DNA of 64,000 nt, taken from assembly GCA_018818125.1 (NCBI GenBank), contig JAHISQ010000054.1:1-64000 (forward strand), read 5' to 3'. The position numbers and the translations under genes were made by a program. Under the pieces are notes generated by a model. The model made no database searches, was not told where the DNA came from, and saw only the letters and a program-made list of their open reading frames with translations. Shown piece after piece: positions 32,806 to 41,678 of this stretch. Every line of letters starts with the position of its first letter. Position 1 is the stretch's first letter. Origin of the DNA: Candidatus Rifleibacteriota bacterium. GTDB taxonomy: Bacteria; Muiribacteriota; Ozemobacteria; Ozemobacterales; Ozemobacteraceae.

Positions 32806-33606
32806 ATGTATAAGCTCAGATTCATTGACTCACAGATCTGCGACGGGGCTATGAACATGGCCATCGACGAGGTTCTGACCAACAGCATGTCGACCCAGTC
32901 AGATCTGATTTATCTGCGCTTTTATCAATGGCAACCCGCCACTCTGTCGTTTGGCTACAACCAGAAAATAGAAAAGCTGATTGATGCTGATGCCGCACGC
33001 AACGCAGGAATAGATTTGGTTCGCCGCATGTCAGGCGGCAAAATGGTTTTTCACAACATCGAGCATACTTTTTCACTTGGTCTTCCCGGCGCTTTCATTG
33101 AAGACAGAATTGGACGCGGCAGGCCGTTTCTTGAAATATTCAAATTTGCGATAACCCCGCTGGTAGATGGTTTAATAAAAATGGGAATTCCAGCACGTTT
33201 TGCGGCCTCACGTGAAATGCGCCACAGTTCAAACAACCTGCACTGTTATGCCACGGCTGCCGGGCACTCAATTTATGCTGAGCAGCGCAAACTGGTAGGC
33301 GCAGCCGGAGTGTTCAGGCAGAACACTCTGACCATTCACGGTTCCATACCGATAAAGGCGAGCTTTCCTCCCGATCATATTTTTCCAGGCAACACAAAAA
33401 TAGACCATGATGTTGAAATGGCAGCCTTAAGTGACTTTTGCACTCTCGAAAAAGCACTTGAGCTACCTCGAGTTATTGCCGATGCGTATAGTGAGCATCT
33501 CGGTTGCGAGCTCATATACCAGCCTATCAACAGGGAAGAGTTCGTCATGGCCGGTAAAATTGCCAATAACAAATACAACAATCTGTTCTGGAAGGCTTCT
33601 GACTAG
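32806..33606 (+). CDS. Lipoate/octanoate transferase, LipM/LplA family
   Basis: 266 residues of the biotin/lipoate ligase fold: RRMSGGKMVFHN (73-84), NLHCYATAAG with Cys147, and RKLVGAAGVFRQ with the conserved Lys162, then HGSIPI. The Cys at this place matches the acyl-carrying Cys of Bacillus LipM octanoyltransferase, so transfer of octanoate from ACP to GcvH/E2 proteins is more likely than lipoate ligation, though LplA cannot be excluded. The ATG at 32806 begins with family-typical MYKLRFIDS; the promoter's position just upstream rules out a longer protein. Confidence 0.85.
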   Translation: MYKLRFIDSQICDGAMNMAIDEVLTNSMSTQSDLIYLRFYQWQPATLSFGYNQKIEKLIDADAARNAGIDLVRRMSGGKMVFHNIEHTFSLGLPGAFIEDRIGRGRPFLEIFKFAITPLVDGLIKMGIPARFAASREMRHSSNNLHCYATAAGHSIYAEQRKLVGAAGVFRQNTLTIHGSIPIKASFPPDHIFPGNTKIDHDVEMAALSDFCTLEKALELPRVIADAYSEHLGCELIYQPINREEFVMAGKIANNKYNNLFWKASD

Positions 33607-33715
33607 CCCAGAATTTTCGCAATATTCTGCTTGTCAAAAATTACTGTTTGCGGTACATTTAGTGGTTGTTCGCAGGTTGAAATTTGTTATACTTAATATA
33701 ACAGAGAGAACACGC

Positions 33716-34588
33716 ATGTTAAGAAAATTTAAAATTCTCATGATCGGGCTTGTATTGGCGGTTTTTTTGCCGGCAGGCATTCTGCATGCCCAGAAAATCG
33801 ACAATCTCGATCTGCAATTCAACCACACTGGCGACAAGCGAAGTAAGATCGTTCCTGTACCTGGCAACGACGAATTCAAACTCTCGCTTGGTAGTCAGCT
33901 TTTTGCAGAGGAGGAGAGCCGCACGCCCAGAACTCTGCCTACCACAGAAACTTCGCGAATAAATATTGCCGAGGGCTTTTCTGATTTTGGCAGTATCAAC
34001 ATTGAGCGGTTCCAACCACTGGATCCATCTCAGCTCAATTTGCGAACCTCCAGCCCAACTGAGCAACGCAGATTTTTGCCGACCATTACACTCAGCAGCG
34101 CCTATGAAGACAACTCTATCGGCCTGAACGGCCCGGATACAGAAAGCATTTCGATCGGCGGCACGTCTGGTCGCCTTAGCGTTTATGGGAAGTTTGAGCA
34201 ACAACATATGACAACGTTCAACACTCCCGAAAGCAGCGCTCTTGGTGAAACTGTCGGCGGCAATGCAATTCGAGCCTCAATAGTAGATAGCGAAAACAAC
34301 GGCCAGAAAAACCCTGAGCCTTACGAAAAAAGTGCTGCACTGGCTTCAAAATATTACCTTGAAGCCGTATATAGTTTCAAACCGACACTTAAAGGCAAGG
34401 TGTCGTTCAAGCGCTCAATGATTGACACTTTTGAATCAGAAGAAAAGCTGCAGGTCGAGGGTATTGTCGATGCCAACCGCAACGTGCAGATTAAAGCCGG
34501 CTACAAAAACGAGGTCCGGCCAGAAGTAACTGACACCAAATCCAGTAAAAATACCAAGGTCTGGACAGAATTTATTTTAAAATTCTGA
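33716..34588 (+). CDS. Exported protein, likely outer-membrane beta-barrel or surface protein
   Basis: 290 residues. Signal peptide MLRKFKILMIGLVLAVFLP...AQ, a low-complexity polar middle and C-terminal alternating strands (YYLEAVYSFKPTLKGKVSFK, VQIKAGYKNEV) ending in EFILKF. The terminal Phe and strand pattern suggest insertion into the outer membrane by the Bam machinery. No family recognised. ATG 33716 has GAGAG upstream and a TATACT box at 33688-33693. It is followed after three bases by spoVG. Confidence 0.6.
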   Translation: MLRKFKILMIGLVLAVFLPAGILHAQKIDNLDLQFNHTGDKRSKIVPVPGNDEFKLSLGSQLFAEEESRTPRTLPTTETSRINIAEGFSDFGSINIERFQPLDPSQLNLRTSSPTEQRRFLPTITLSSAYEDNSIGLNGPDTESISIGGTSGRLSVYGKFEQQHMTTFNTPESSALGETVGGNAIRASIVDSENNGQKNPEPYEKSAALASKYYLEAVYSFKPTLKGKVSFKRSMIDTFESEEKLQVEGIVDANRNVQIKAGYKNEVRPEVTDTKSSKNTKVWTEFILKF

Positions 34589-34591
34589 CCA

Positions 34592-34882
34592 ATGCAAATC
34601 ACCGACGTACGTATTCAACTCATTAAATCTCCGCGCAGCAAACTTCTTGCTTTTGCCGGCCTGACTTTTGACGACGCCCTGGTGATCAAAGATTTTCAGA
34701 TTTTCTCATCACCACGCGGTTGTTTTGTCGGCATGCCAAGTCGCAAGATGCCCGACAACACCTGGCGCGAAACCGTTTTTGCCATTAACACTGAACTTGC
34801 CGATGAAATGAAGCAGACAATTCTGCGCGCATACGAAGACGAGCTCAGCAAGCCAGAAAACCGCCCTGAACATAACCCATAA
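34592..34882 (+). CDS. spoVG: SpoVG family RNA/DNA-binding regulator
   Basis: 96 residues matching SpoVG: ITDVRIQLIKSPRSKLLAFAG, then VIKDFQIFSSPRGCFVGMPS and a C-terminal helix after FAINTELADEM. SpoVG is a small nucleic-acid-binding regulator found in Firmicutes, spirochetes and other phyla, affecting many envelope and virulence genes. It is not specific to sporulation. It lies 3 bases after the upstream exported-protein gene and 84 bases before tRNA-Gln; all three may share a transcript ending at the terminator near 35084. Confidence 0.95.
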   Translation: MQITDVRIQLIKSPRSKLLAFAGLTFDDALVIKDFQIFSSPRGCFVGMPSRKMPDNTWRETVFAINTELADEMKQTILRAYEDELSKPENRPEHNP

Positions 34883-34966
34883 ATACCTTGTTCTTAAAAG
34901 CCTTACTTTGGCTTGCACAGCACGCCAAAATGTGCTATTTTCTTTCTGCCAGAATAAAATAGGCGA

Positions 34967-35038
34967 AGGGGCGTAGCCAAGCGGTAAGGCACCTGCCTTT
35001 GGAGCAGGCATTCGTAGGTTCGAATCCTCCCGCCCCTG
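34967..35038 (+). tRNA. tRNA-Gln (UUG anticodon)
   Basis: 72 bases forming a cloverleaf. Acceptor stem AGGGGCG/CGCCCCT (34967-34973 with 35031-35037) and discriminator G. D arm GCCAAGCGGTAAGGC. Anticodon stem CCTGC/GCAGG with loop CTTTGGA, giving TTG at positions 34-36. T loop TTCGAAT. One T-C mismatch occurs in the T stem (GTAGG with CCTCC). CCA is not encoded. The rest matches glutamine tRNAs. Confidence 0.95.
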
Positions 35039-35046
35039 ATCAGATG

Positions 35047-35084
35047 AGGCCAGGAAAGAAAATTTCCCGGCCTTGTTTTTTTTT
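35047..35084 (+). terminator. Rho-independent terminator after tRNA-Gln
   Basis: AGGCC-GGAAA (35047-35057) pairs with TTTCC-GGCCT (35063-35073) with one internal A-C mismatch, followed by nine T. It ends the spoVG/tRNA unit. Confidence 0.9.
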
Positions 35085-35118
35085 GAGGTATTTATGGTCA
35101 GATCAAACAAAATCCGTG

Positions 35119-35124
35119 TATAAT
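35119..35124 (+). promoter_or_regulatory. TATAAT box of the glmU-prs operon
   Basis: A perfect TATAAT with a weak -35 (TGGTCA at 35095-35100, 18-nt spacer), giving a leader of about 22 nt that contains GAGGT before ATG 35153. Confidence 0.55.
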
Positions 35125-35152
35125 GACCGCGAAAAAATGTGCGAGGTAGAAT

Positions 35153-36160
35153 ATGACAGCTAAGCTCCAAGCCTTGATTTTGGCGGCAGGCAAAGGCACC
35201 AGAATGAAATCTGAACTGCCAAAGGTAGTACATCCGATTCTGGGCAAGCCAATGGTGACCTATGTCATCGAAGCGGTCAAAGCTGTTGGCTGCGACAAGA
35301 TCACTCTGGTTACCGGTTACAAAAGCGAACTGGTAAACGCGGCGATTGCTGGCGAAAACGTTTTGTCTGTCGAACAACCGCAGCAGCTTGGCACTGGCCA
35401 TGCGGTACAGTGCTTTGCAAAACAGTCTGGCGACACACCCGAAAATCTTCTGGTGGTATGTGGCGACACACCTTTGATTTCAGTTGCAACTCTGCGCGAA
35501 ATGATTGAGCTACATACCAGTAAGAAACCAGCCATCACCATGATGACTCTGGCCATGGAAAATCCTGGCAACTACGGCCGCATACTGCGCGAAAACGGCA
35601 AAGTCTGCGCGATAAGAGAAGCTCGCGACTGTTCACCAGCAGAACTCGCGATTAAAGAAGTCAATCTTGCCGTTTATCTGTTCGACGGAAGATTTTTGAT
35701 GAACAATATCTTTGCCCTTACTTCTAACAATCAGCAAGGCGAGTATTATCTGACGGATCTTGTCGAAATGGCCGTAGCACAGAACCTGCCAGTAATAAGC
35801 TGTCTTGAAAAAGATGAATCATCGACACTTGGAATCAACAGTCGACAGCATCTGGCCCAGGTCAGCACCATTCTACAGCAGCAGATCCTGGAAAAACTCA
35901 TGAACGCGGGTGTTACCATTACCAGTCCGCAAAACACCTTTATCGGACCGGACGTTGAGATTGCTTCTGACACTACAATTCATCCCGGCACCATGATTTC
36001 TGGCAAATGCAAAATCGGACGCGATTGCACAATAGGACCTAACTGTCGTATCACCAACGCGATAATTGGTGACAGTTGCAAACTTGAAGCCTGTATAATA
36101 GACAGGGGCAAACTAAAAGACAATAGCATTATAGAACCATTTTCCTTTATCGAAGGTTGA
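35153..36160 (+). CDS. glmU: Short GlmU: UDP-GlcNAc pyrophosphorylase without full acetyltransferase domain
   Basis: 335 residues. The uridylyltransferase domain is complete (LILAAGKGTRMKSELPKV, QQLGTGHAVQC, VVCGDTPL, NPGNYGRI, EVNLAVYLF). After about residue 255 there are only a few left-handed beta-helix turns (FIGPDVEIASDTTIHPGTM to AIIGDSCKLEACIID). It then stops, about 120 residues short of bifunctional GlmU (about 455), and lacks the acetyltransferase active-site His/Lys region. It should make UDP-GlcNAc from GlcNAc-1-phosphate; acetylation must be done by another enzyme. First gene of an operon with prs. Confidence 0.85.
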   Translation: MTAKLQALILAAGKGTRMKSELPKVVHPILGKPMVTYVIEAVKAVGCDKITLVTGYKSELVNAAIAGENVLSVEQPQQLGTGHAVQCFAKQSGDTPENLLVVCGDTPLISVATLREMIELHTSKKPAITMMTLAMENPGNYGRILRENGKVCAIREARDCSPAELAIKEVNLAVYLFDGRFLMNNIFALTSNNQQGEYYLTDLVEMAVAQNLPVISCLEKDESSTLGINSRQHLAQVSTILQQQILEKLMNAGVTITSPQNTFIGPDVEIASDTTIHPGTMISGKCKIGRDCTIGPNCRITNAIIGDSCKLEACIIDRGKLKDNSIIEPFSFIEG

Positions 36161-36188
36161 TTATCTAACCAGGAAGCAGGGAGCAGAC

Positions 36189-37136
36189 ATGCACACTAAT
36201 TCACGGGTAAAAATTTTCTCGGGCGACAGCAATCCTGAACTTTTTTCTGAGGTCTGCAGATTTCTGATGATCCCGGAAGGAAACATCTTCCATACCAGTT
36301 TTGCGGACGGCGAACTGTATTGCCGAATTGAAGAATCAGTGCGCGGCTGTGAGACTTTTATCATTCAGCCCACCTGCACTCCAGTCAACGAAAGTCTAAT
36401 GAAGCTTTTGATCACCATGGATGCATTGAGACGCGCCTCAGCCCAAAGCGTTACCGCAGTGGTTCCGTATTTTGGCTATTCGCGCCAGGAAAAGAAGACG
36501 ACCGGCCGCGAACCGGTTACTGCCAAGCTGGTAGCCAACATTATTACCATCGCCGGAGCAAACCGCCTGATGACTGTAGACATGCACGATCCTGCCCTGC
36601 AGGGCTTTTTCGATATTCCTGTAGATCACCTTTCGGCAGTAAGATTGCTTTCAGAATACATTCTCAAGCGTGATCTCACCGACCATGTCGTAGTTTCACC
36701 CGACACCGGCGGTGTTTTACGGGCACGAACCTTTGGTAAAAAACTGGACTTACCCATGGCAATTATCGACAAACGCCGACCCGAAAAGAACAGGGCGGTA
36801 GTTATGAACGTAATTGGTGATGTAGAAGGCAAAAACTGCATTGTCATCGACGACATAATCGACACGGCAGGCACACTTGTTACCGTCGCCGAAAGCCTCA
36901 TGGAAAAGGGTGCAAAAACGGTAATGGCCTGCTGTACACATGCGCTATTATCGCCACCGGCAATTGACCGTCTGCAAAAATCTTCTATAAAAGAAATCAT
37001 ATGCACCAATTCGGTTCCGCTCAGCCCTGAAAAGATTGAGAAGTGCAGATTGACAGTTTTATCACTAGCACCGCTGATTGGTGAAACCATTCGCAGAATT
37101 TTTGAAAGACGCTCGGTCAGTGAGTTGTTTTTGTAA
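36189..37136 (+). CDS. prs: Ribose-phosphate pyrophosphokinase
   Basis: 315 residues, standard length. Motifs: KIFSGDSNPELFSEVCRFL, the ATP-binding VPYFGYSRQEKKT, and the PRPP-binding loop CIVIDDIIDTAGT. Makes PRPP for nucleotide, His and Trp synthesis. It follows glmU by 28 bases with GGGAG before the ATG. The glmU-prs neighbour pair is widely conserved. Confidence 0.96.
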   Translation: MHTNSRVKIFSGDSNPELFSEVCRFLMIPEGNIFHTSFADGELYCRIEESVRGCETFIIQPTCTPVNESLMKLLITMDALRRASAQSVTAVVPYFGYSRQEKKTTGREPVTAKLVANIITIAGANRLMTVDMHDPALQGFFDIPVDHLSAVRLLSEYILKRDLTDHVVVSPDTGGVLRARTFGKKLDLPMAIIDKRRPEKNRAVVMNVIGDVEGKNCIVIDDIIDTAGTLVTVAESLMEKGAKTVMACCTHALLSPPAIDRLQKSSIKEIICTNSVPLSPEKIEKCRLTVLSLAPLIGETIRRIFERRSVSELFL

Positions 37137-37157
37137 GTTAAGAGGAGATACGGTTTA

Positions 37158-39644
37158 ATGCATTTTTATACAAAATTAATATTGGTTCCGGCTTGTGGAG
37201 TGCTTTTAGCTCTTAATTTGGCAGGCTGCGGCGGCAAGAAGAAAGCTAAAAATCCGGTAGCGCCAGCAAGCGAAACGGCTTCGTCTGAAGACAGCGGTTT
37301 TTCGACCTGGTCTGACAATGCAAAAATCAGGACAGCAATTGAAGCACAAGACTATGCTACGGCAAAAACTCTGGCTGCTTCACGCATTTCAGAGAGTCCG
37401 ACCGATGCCCGCGCTCATTTTCTCATGGGTCAGGTTCTGATGGGCGAAAAGCAGTATGAATCTGCCCGCAAAAGTTTCGAAACCGCTGTTGAGCTGGCAC
37501 CAAAAGACCGTAATTATGCCCGAGAACTCAATGCCTGTCTGACAAGTTTGATAGATGCAGCGCTCGAAAAGAATCTTGCCAGTGAGGCCATAGAACTCGG
37601 CAAAAGACTCCTACAGAACAACTACAATCGCCAGGGAACTGAAGCCAAGCTGGCTAAGGCATACAATATCACATCGACACAGCTGATTGATTCCGGGAAC
37701 CTTATTGAGGCGGAATCAATGTTACGCGAAGCGGTAAATCTGCTTCCGGATCAGCCTGAAATAAGAGTAATACTAGCCCGGATGTTGATGCAGGGTGATC
37801 GTCTGATGGAAAGCGAAAGAATTCTACGGGCACTGAAAGATACCAACCCGAATTTTGCCCCAGGACTGGCCGCTTATGCCGTCTTGCTTCACCGCATGGG
37901 CGAAGTTCGCAAAGCCGATGAAACAATAAATGCGGCACTCAGGCTCGATCCAGAAAACTCTGAAATACTGGCAATACGCGACACTTTTTCGAAAGATTTG
38001 CCGGCATCAGGGACAGCGGCATCTTCAGAGAGCACGACCAGCTTAGAAACGATTACTACGCGATTGAAAACTCTTGAACGCACCGGGAACTTGAGCGAAC
38101 AAAAAAAACTACTCGAAAATCTGGTTGCGCTTTACCCTTCTGAACACAAAGCAGTCCTTGATTTAAGTGTAGTCTGCGAAAAACTTGCCATGATCGATGA
38201 AGCATACAAATATGCAGAGCAATACCTTATCAACGAGCCAGACTCACTGCCAGGTCGCCTGCAGCTGGTCAGATGTCTGTATCAACTTGGCAACCAGGAA
38301 CGCGCCATGAGCCTGATTCAAGAAATTGAGCCTGACTACCCGGACAAACTCGAAATCCTTTCTGAAAAGGGTCAGATATATGCACGCAGCGGCAATTTTA
38401 ACGAAGCGCGAAATACCTGGCAACAGATTCTTGACAGCAATCCAGAGCACGTCTCCACCCTTTTCAACTTCGCTCAGCTCGAAATGGAATCTGGCAATCA
38501 CAAAGAGGCACAGCAATATTTCGAAAAAGCGATCCGCAAAGAGCCTTTTAACCATAAATATCGCTATTTTGCCGGTATAAATCTTATTCAAAGCGGTCTC
38601 AAGGATCAGGCGCACTCACTATGGGCAGCTTCACGCAGCTCTTTGAATCAGGAAGATCCTTATGCTGCAAGAATTTTGCGAGCACTGGGCGAAGAAAACG
38701 CGCAATCTTCTCAGACCATAAACATTGCTTCGCCGCAACCACCACCCGGCATAACTGCCATAACAAACAAGGTTCCGGACTATGTTCCTCTCAACGTAAT
38801 CGAAGAAGCACCAGCCGACAGCAATTACGAACGAGCACTTGAGTACGCCCGCGGCGGTTTTTTCAGCGAGGCAATCGATGCCTTCAGACAAGTTCTGAAC
38901 AATAACCCCGAAAACTTTAATGCGCTTATGAACCTTGGCAAGGTTTACACGGCAACCGGTAACAATGAAATGGCCTGCGCTTTTTATCTGAAGTCTCTCA
39001 AGCTTGATCCGCGCAATGTATTTGCCTTGCGGGCACTCGCAAATGGCTATTCCGAAATCGGCATGCACAGCCTTGCTGCTCAGATAACCGAGCAGGCAAA
39101 GTTGACGACACCCGACCAACTCGAAGGTTTTCCGAAATATCCGCAAAAAAACCCACGAAATAACCCTCGGGCTTTTGAGCCTTTATCAAAAGCAATGATA
39201 GATGAGGGTCTTTTTGCCGAAGCGATGGCGGTAGTTAACACTGGCCTGGCACAGCAGAGCGACCTGAATGTGCTTTATCTCCTACAGGGCGATGTATACA
39301 AGCATCAGCAACAATATGAAGCAGCATTGGAATCATACAAAATAGCTCTGAGTCGCGATGCCCAGAATCCGGCGCCATTTATCAGGATGGGCGATCTTTT
39401 TGTTGCGTCCGGGCAACTTACAAGCGCTGCTGACGAATATCACAAAGCACTTAAAACCAGCTTTATCGATCCCGACAGCATGTTCGAGATTGTAGACCGT
39501 TTCAGAAAGATTGGTCGCGATATCGATGCACAAAGAGTTCTCGGCCGGCTTAAGGGAATTAACCTTAATCAGGCCCAGGTAATAAAACTAGACCAGAGGC
39601 TTGGAACCGACCTTGCCTCACAGACGGAGGAGAAAAATCAATGA
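37158..39644 (+). CDS. TPR lipoprotein (828 aa)
   Basis: A lipoprotein signal (MHFYTKLILVPACGVLLALN then LAGC) predicts lipidation at the Cys and anchoring in the inner or outer membrane. The rest is two arrays of tetratricopeptide repeats separated by a linker around 535-560 (ASPQPPPGITAITNK). Typical unit: NALMNLGKVYTATGNNEMA. Likely a periplasmic scaffold. AGGAGA lies ahead of ATG 37158. It overlaps the next small gene by four bases. Confidence 0.85.
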   Translation: MHFYTKLILVPACGVLLALNLAGCGGKKKAKNPVAPASETASSEDSGFSTWSDNAKIRTAIEAQDYATAKTLAASRISESPTDARAHFLMGQVLMGEKQYESARKSFETAVELAPKDRNYARELNACLTSLIDAALEKNLASEAIELGKRLLQNNYNRQGTEAKLAKAYNITSTQLIDSGNLIEAESMLREAVNLLPDQPEIRVILARMLMQGDRLMESERILRALKDTNPNFAPGLAAYAVLLHRMGEVRKADETINAALRLDPENSEILAIRDTFSKDLPASGTAASSESTTSLETITTRLKTLERTGNLSEQKKLLENLVALYPSEHKAVLDLSVVCEKLAMIDEAYKYAEQYLINEPDSLPGRLQLVRCLYQLGNQERAMSLIQEIEPDYPDKLEILSEKGQIYARSGNFNEARNTWQQILDSNPEHVSTLFNFAQLEMESGNHKEAQQYFEKAIRKEPFNHKYRYFAGINLIQSGLKDQAHSLWAASRSSLNQEDPYAARILRALGEENAQSSQTINIASPQPPPGITAITNKVPDYVPLNVIEEAPADSNYERALEYARGGFFSEAIDAFRQVLNNNPENFNALMNLGKVYTATGNNEMACAFYLKSLKLDPRNVFALRALANGYSEIGMHSLAAQITEQAKLTTPDQLEGFPKYPQKNPRNNPRAFEPLSKAMIDEGLFAEAMAVVNTGLAQQSDLNVLYLLQGDVYKHQQQYEAALESYKIALSRDAQNPAPFIRMGDLFVASGQLTSAADEYHKALKTSFIDPDSMFEIVDRFRKIGRDIDAQRVLGRLKGINLNQAQVIKLDQRLGTDLASQTEEKNQ

Positions 39645-39898
39645 CCCCTAAGGAAACCACACTCGAAAGTCTTGACACTGCCATCTCTGAGCTCAAAAAG
39701 TCAGTAGACAATGTATCTGACGCAGACGTAAGAAAAGAGCTTGAAAAAACCCTCAGAAACCTCGTGCGTGCACGCGAGAAGATGAACCCTGCACGGCCTT
39801 TTACTGCTCATTACGTTGTCGCACTGCCATTTGTTCTTATTTTTATGTTGATTGGCGTATATTATTTCTCAAAGATTCTTAAAAGAGAATGCCGCTGA
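39641..39898 (+). CDS. Small membrane protein with coiled coil
   Basis: 85 residues: a charged N-terminal helix predicted to be a coiled coil (about 5-45), then one membrane helix (about 60-78) and a basic tail. It is cotranslated with the TPR lipoprotein (ATGA overlap), which suggests the two work together, perhaps as an anchor. No family recognised. Confidence 0.7.
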   Translation: MTPKETTLESLDTAISELKKSVDNVSDADVRKELEKTLRNLVRAREKMNPARPFTAHYVVALPFVLIFMLIGVYYFSKILKRECR

Positions 39899-39923
39899 GA
39901 ATTACAGGTAACGGCTTAAGCAG

Positions 39924-40859
39924 ATGAGAACCTACATTTTTGGGCCGGTGCCATCACGTCGACTTGGCATATCGTTGGGCGTCGATTTGACGCCGACTAA
40001 AACCTGCTCATACGACTGCTTATACTGCCAACTTTCAAGAACACGCTTTCATACCTCTGAACGCTCGCAGTTCTGTGACCCGGAAGAAGTTCTTAGAGAG
40101 CTTAGATCTGTGTTAAGTGAGATCGCCCGCCCTGATTGGATAACGATATCAGGCACTGGTGAGCCAACCCTTCATTCAGGACTCGGGTTAATTCTGGCCG
40201 AAATAAAAAAGCTCGAAAGCGCGCCATCATGTGTTATCACCAACACATCACTCATGCACCTTCCCGAAGTCAGACAGGAACTGATGCTCGCCGACCGTTT
40301 GCTGCCAACTGTTTCAACCGTTAATCAGCGTAGTTTTCAACGTATACACCGACCTACCAGCAATCTTCGCCTCGAAAGAATTCTTGAAGGCCTGCAGCTT
40401 TTTGCACGCGACTACACGGGCTCTATTGAGGTTGAAATCTTTGTCTGCCCGGGAATCAACGACTCCGCCGAAGAAATTGCAGGCTTGCGTGACTATTTGC
40501 GCAATCTCGCCAATCTCGAATCAGTGTATCTCAACACCGCTGTTAGAGTTCCTCTGGAAGGCGAGATAAAAACAGCTGATCAGGGGTTGCTCAATAACTT
40601 CCGGACGGCATTAAACCTGGCAATCCCGGTCACTACGGCATTTGAGCACAATTTCATACCGCCGCGCAGCAGCGACTGGAACCGACCAGCAGCATCTTCG
40701 GACATTATAAAGCTCCTGCTCAGACATCCCTGCAGCGAGAAGCAGCTCGAACAGGTACTGAGTTCAGCTCCAGACACAATTCTTGCAATGCTTTGCGAGC
40801 TGGTTACAGAGGGAAAAGTTAAACAGACCAGCAATGGCGACTGGACGCTGATAGACTGA
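39924..40859 (+). CDS. Radical SAM protein (COG0731-like)
   Basis: 311 residues. The [4Fe-4S]/SAM motif is CSYDCLYC (Cys28, Cys32, Cys35), followed by TISGTGEPTLHSGLG, and a fold continuing to about 225. The C-terminal 80 residues form a winged-helix-like region (IIKLLLRHPCSEKQLEQVL). It belongs to the COG0731-type group of radical SAM proteins whose substrates are mostly unknown. Last gene of the glmU operon, 25 bases after the small membrane gene. Confidence 0.87.
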   Translation: MRTYIFGPVPSRRLGISLGVDLTPTKTCSYDCLYCQLSRTRFHTSERSQFCDPEEVLRELRSVLSEIARPDWITISGTGEPTLHSGLGLILAEIKKLESAPSCVITNTSLMHLPEVRQELMLADRLLPTVSTVNQRSFQRIHRPTSNLRLERILEGLQLFARDYTGSIEVEIFVCPGINDSAEEIAGLRDYLRNLANLESVYLNTAVRVPLEGEIKTADQGLLNNFRTALNLAIPVTTAFEHNFIPPRSSDWNRPAASSDIIKLLLRHPCSEKQLEQVLSSAPDTILAMLCELVTEGKVKQTSNGDWTLID

Positions 40860-40865
40860 GCTTAC

Positions 40866-41678
40866 TTATTTTTTCGGCCTCAGCCGCAGAATAACATTCT
40901 GATTGAACTTTATGTTCTTTTTGAGTTCAACCGGCTCAAAATTTTCGGCGACAGCCATGATCAGCACTTCATCTAAATACTGATCTGGGTAGTCTATTCG
41001 AAAAGCACCCAGCTCATCAGTTACAACTGCTATTCTTTCGCTTGCCACATAAGCTTGCACCAGTGGCTCACCGGTGAGGGCGTTAATGATCTTACCTCTG
41101 AGAGAATTTGAGCGCGGCTGGCCGATAACAGCCTGAATCAAATTAGCCATAACATCTTTGTTGGTAAAATTTGCCAGATTGGCAAACTGCTCTGGCATAA
41201 AACTTGAGCCAGCTCCCGCCATTATCTCGCCCGGAGAATTCTGATACGCCATTATCCGCAGCAGTTGGCGATTGACCTCAGACTCGGGCCTGGTCTGGCG
41301 CAAAAACAAAATGAGTTTCTGGATATAGCCGACCGCCTCAATATTGCGCAGGGGTTCTTCCGGCCTGAATCTGCAATCGGAGTAGCCTTTAATGATATTA
41401 CCCGAAAGAGTTCGATAAACCCCGAAAAGTTGATCATCGTCAAGATCGATATATTGAGGTATGCAATCTGGCTGAGCCTCGATGCGGCAGCTTTCCAGAA
41501 CAGTTTCAAACATCTGTGCCAGTTCAAATCTGGTCAGATGATTATCCTGGCTGTCGAATCTGTATGCAGGCATAAAAACAAGTACAGCAAACATAAAAGT
41601 GACAAGCGCCGGAGCAAATCTTCTTTTAAGCGCAGTGCGACTGATTCTCAAGCGCCGGAGTCTTGCTAAAATTTTCAT
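40866..41678 (-). CDS. SLH-like plus carboxypeptidase-regulatory-like envelope protein
   Basis: 270 residues with a basic N-terminus and one membrane/signal helix (about 23-38). An SLH-like region follows (LTRFELAQMFETVLES, then YIDLDDDQLFGVYR, GYSDCRFRPEEPLRNIEA). The C-terminal beta-sandwich (about 195-265) resembles carboxypeptidase regulatory-like domains (GKIINALTGEPLVQAYV, TDELGAFRIDYPD). It overlaps the AMIN/STN gene by four bases and converges on the radical SAM gene. Probably anchored at the inner membrane with its domains in the periplasm. Function unknown. Confidence 0.7.
   Translation of the reverse strand: MKILARLRRLRISRTALKRRFAPALVTFMFAVLVFMPAYRFDSQDNHLTRFELAQMFETVLESCRIEAQPDCIPQYIDLDDDQLFGVYRTLSGNIIKGYSDCRFRPEEPLRNIEAVGYIQKLILFLRQTRPESEVNRQLLRIMAYQNSPGEIMAGAGSSFMPEQFANLANFTNKDVMANLIQAVIGQPRSNSLRGKIINALTGEPLVQAYVASERIAVVTDELGAFRIDYPDQYLDEVLIMAVAENFEPVELKKNIKFNQNVILRLRPKK

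Noticed and set aside
38631..39146. A 171-codon minus-strand frame inside the TPR lipoprotein gene
   Set aside because: Shadow of a well-supported TPR gene; no homology pattern.
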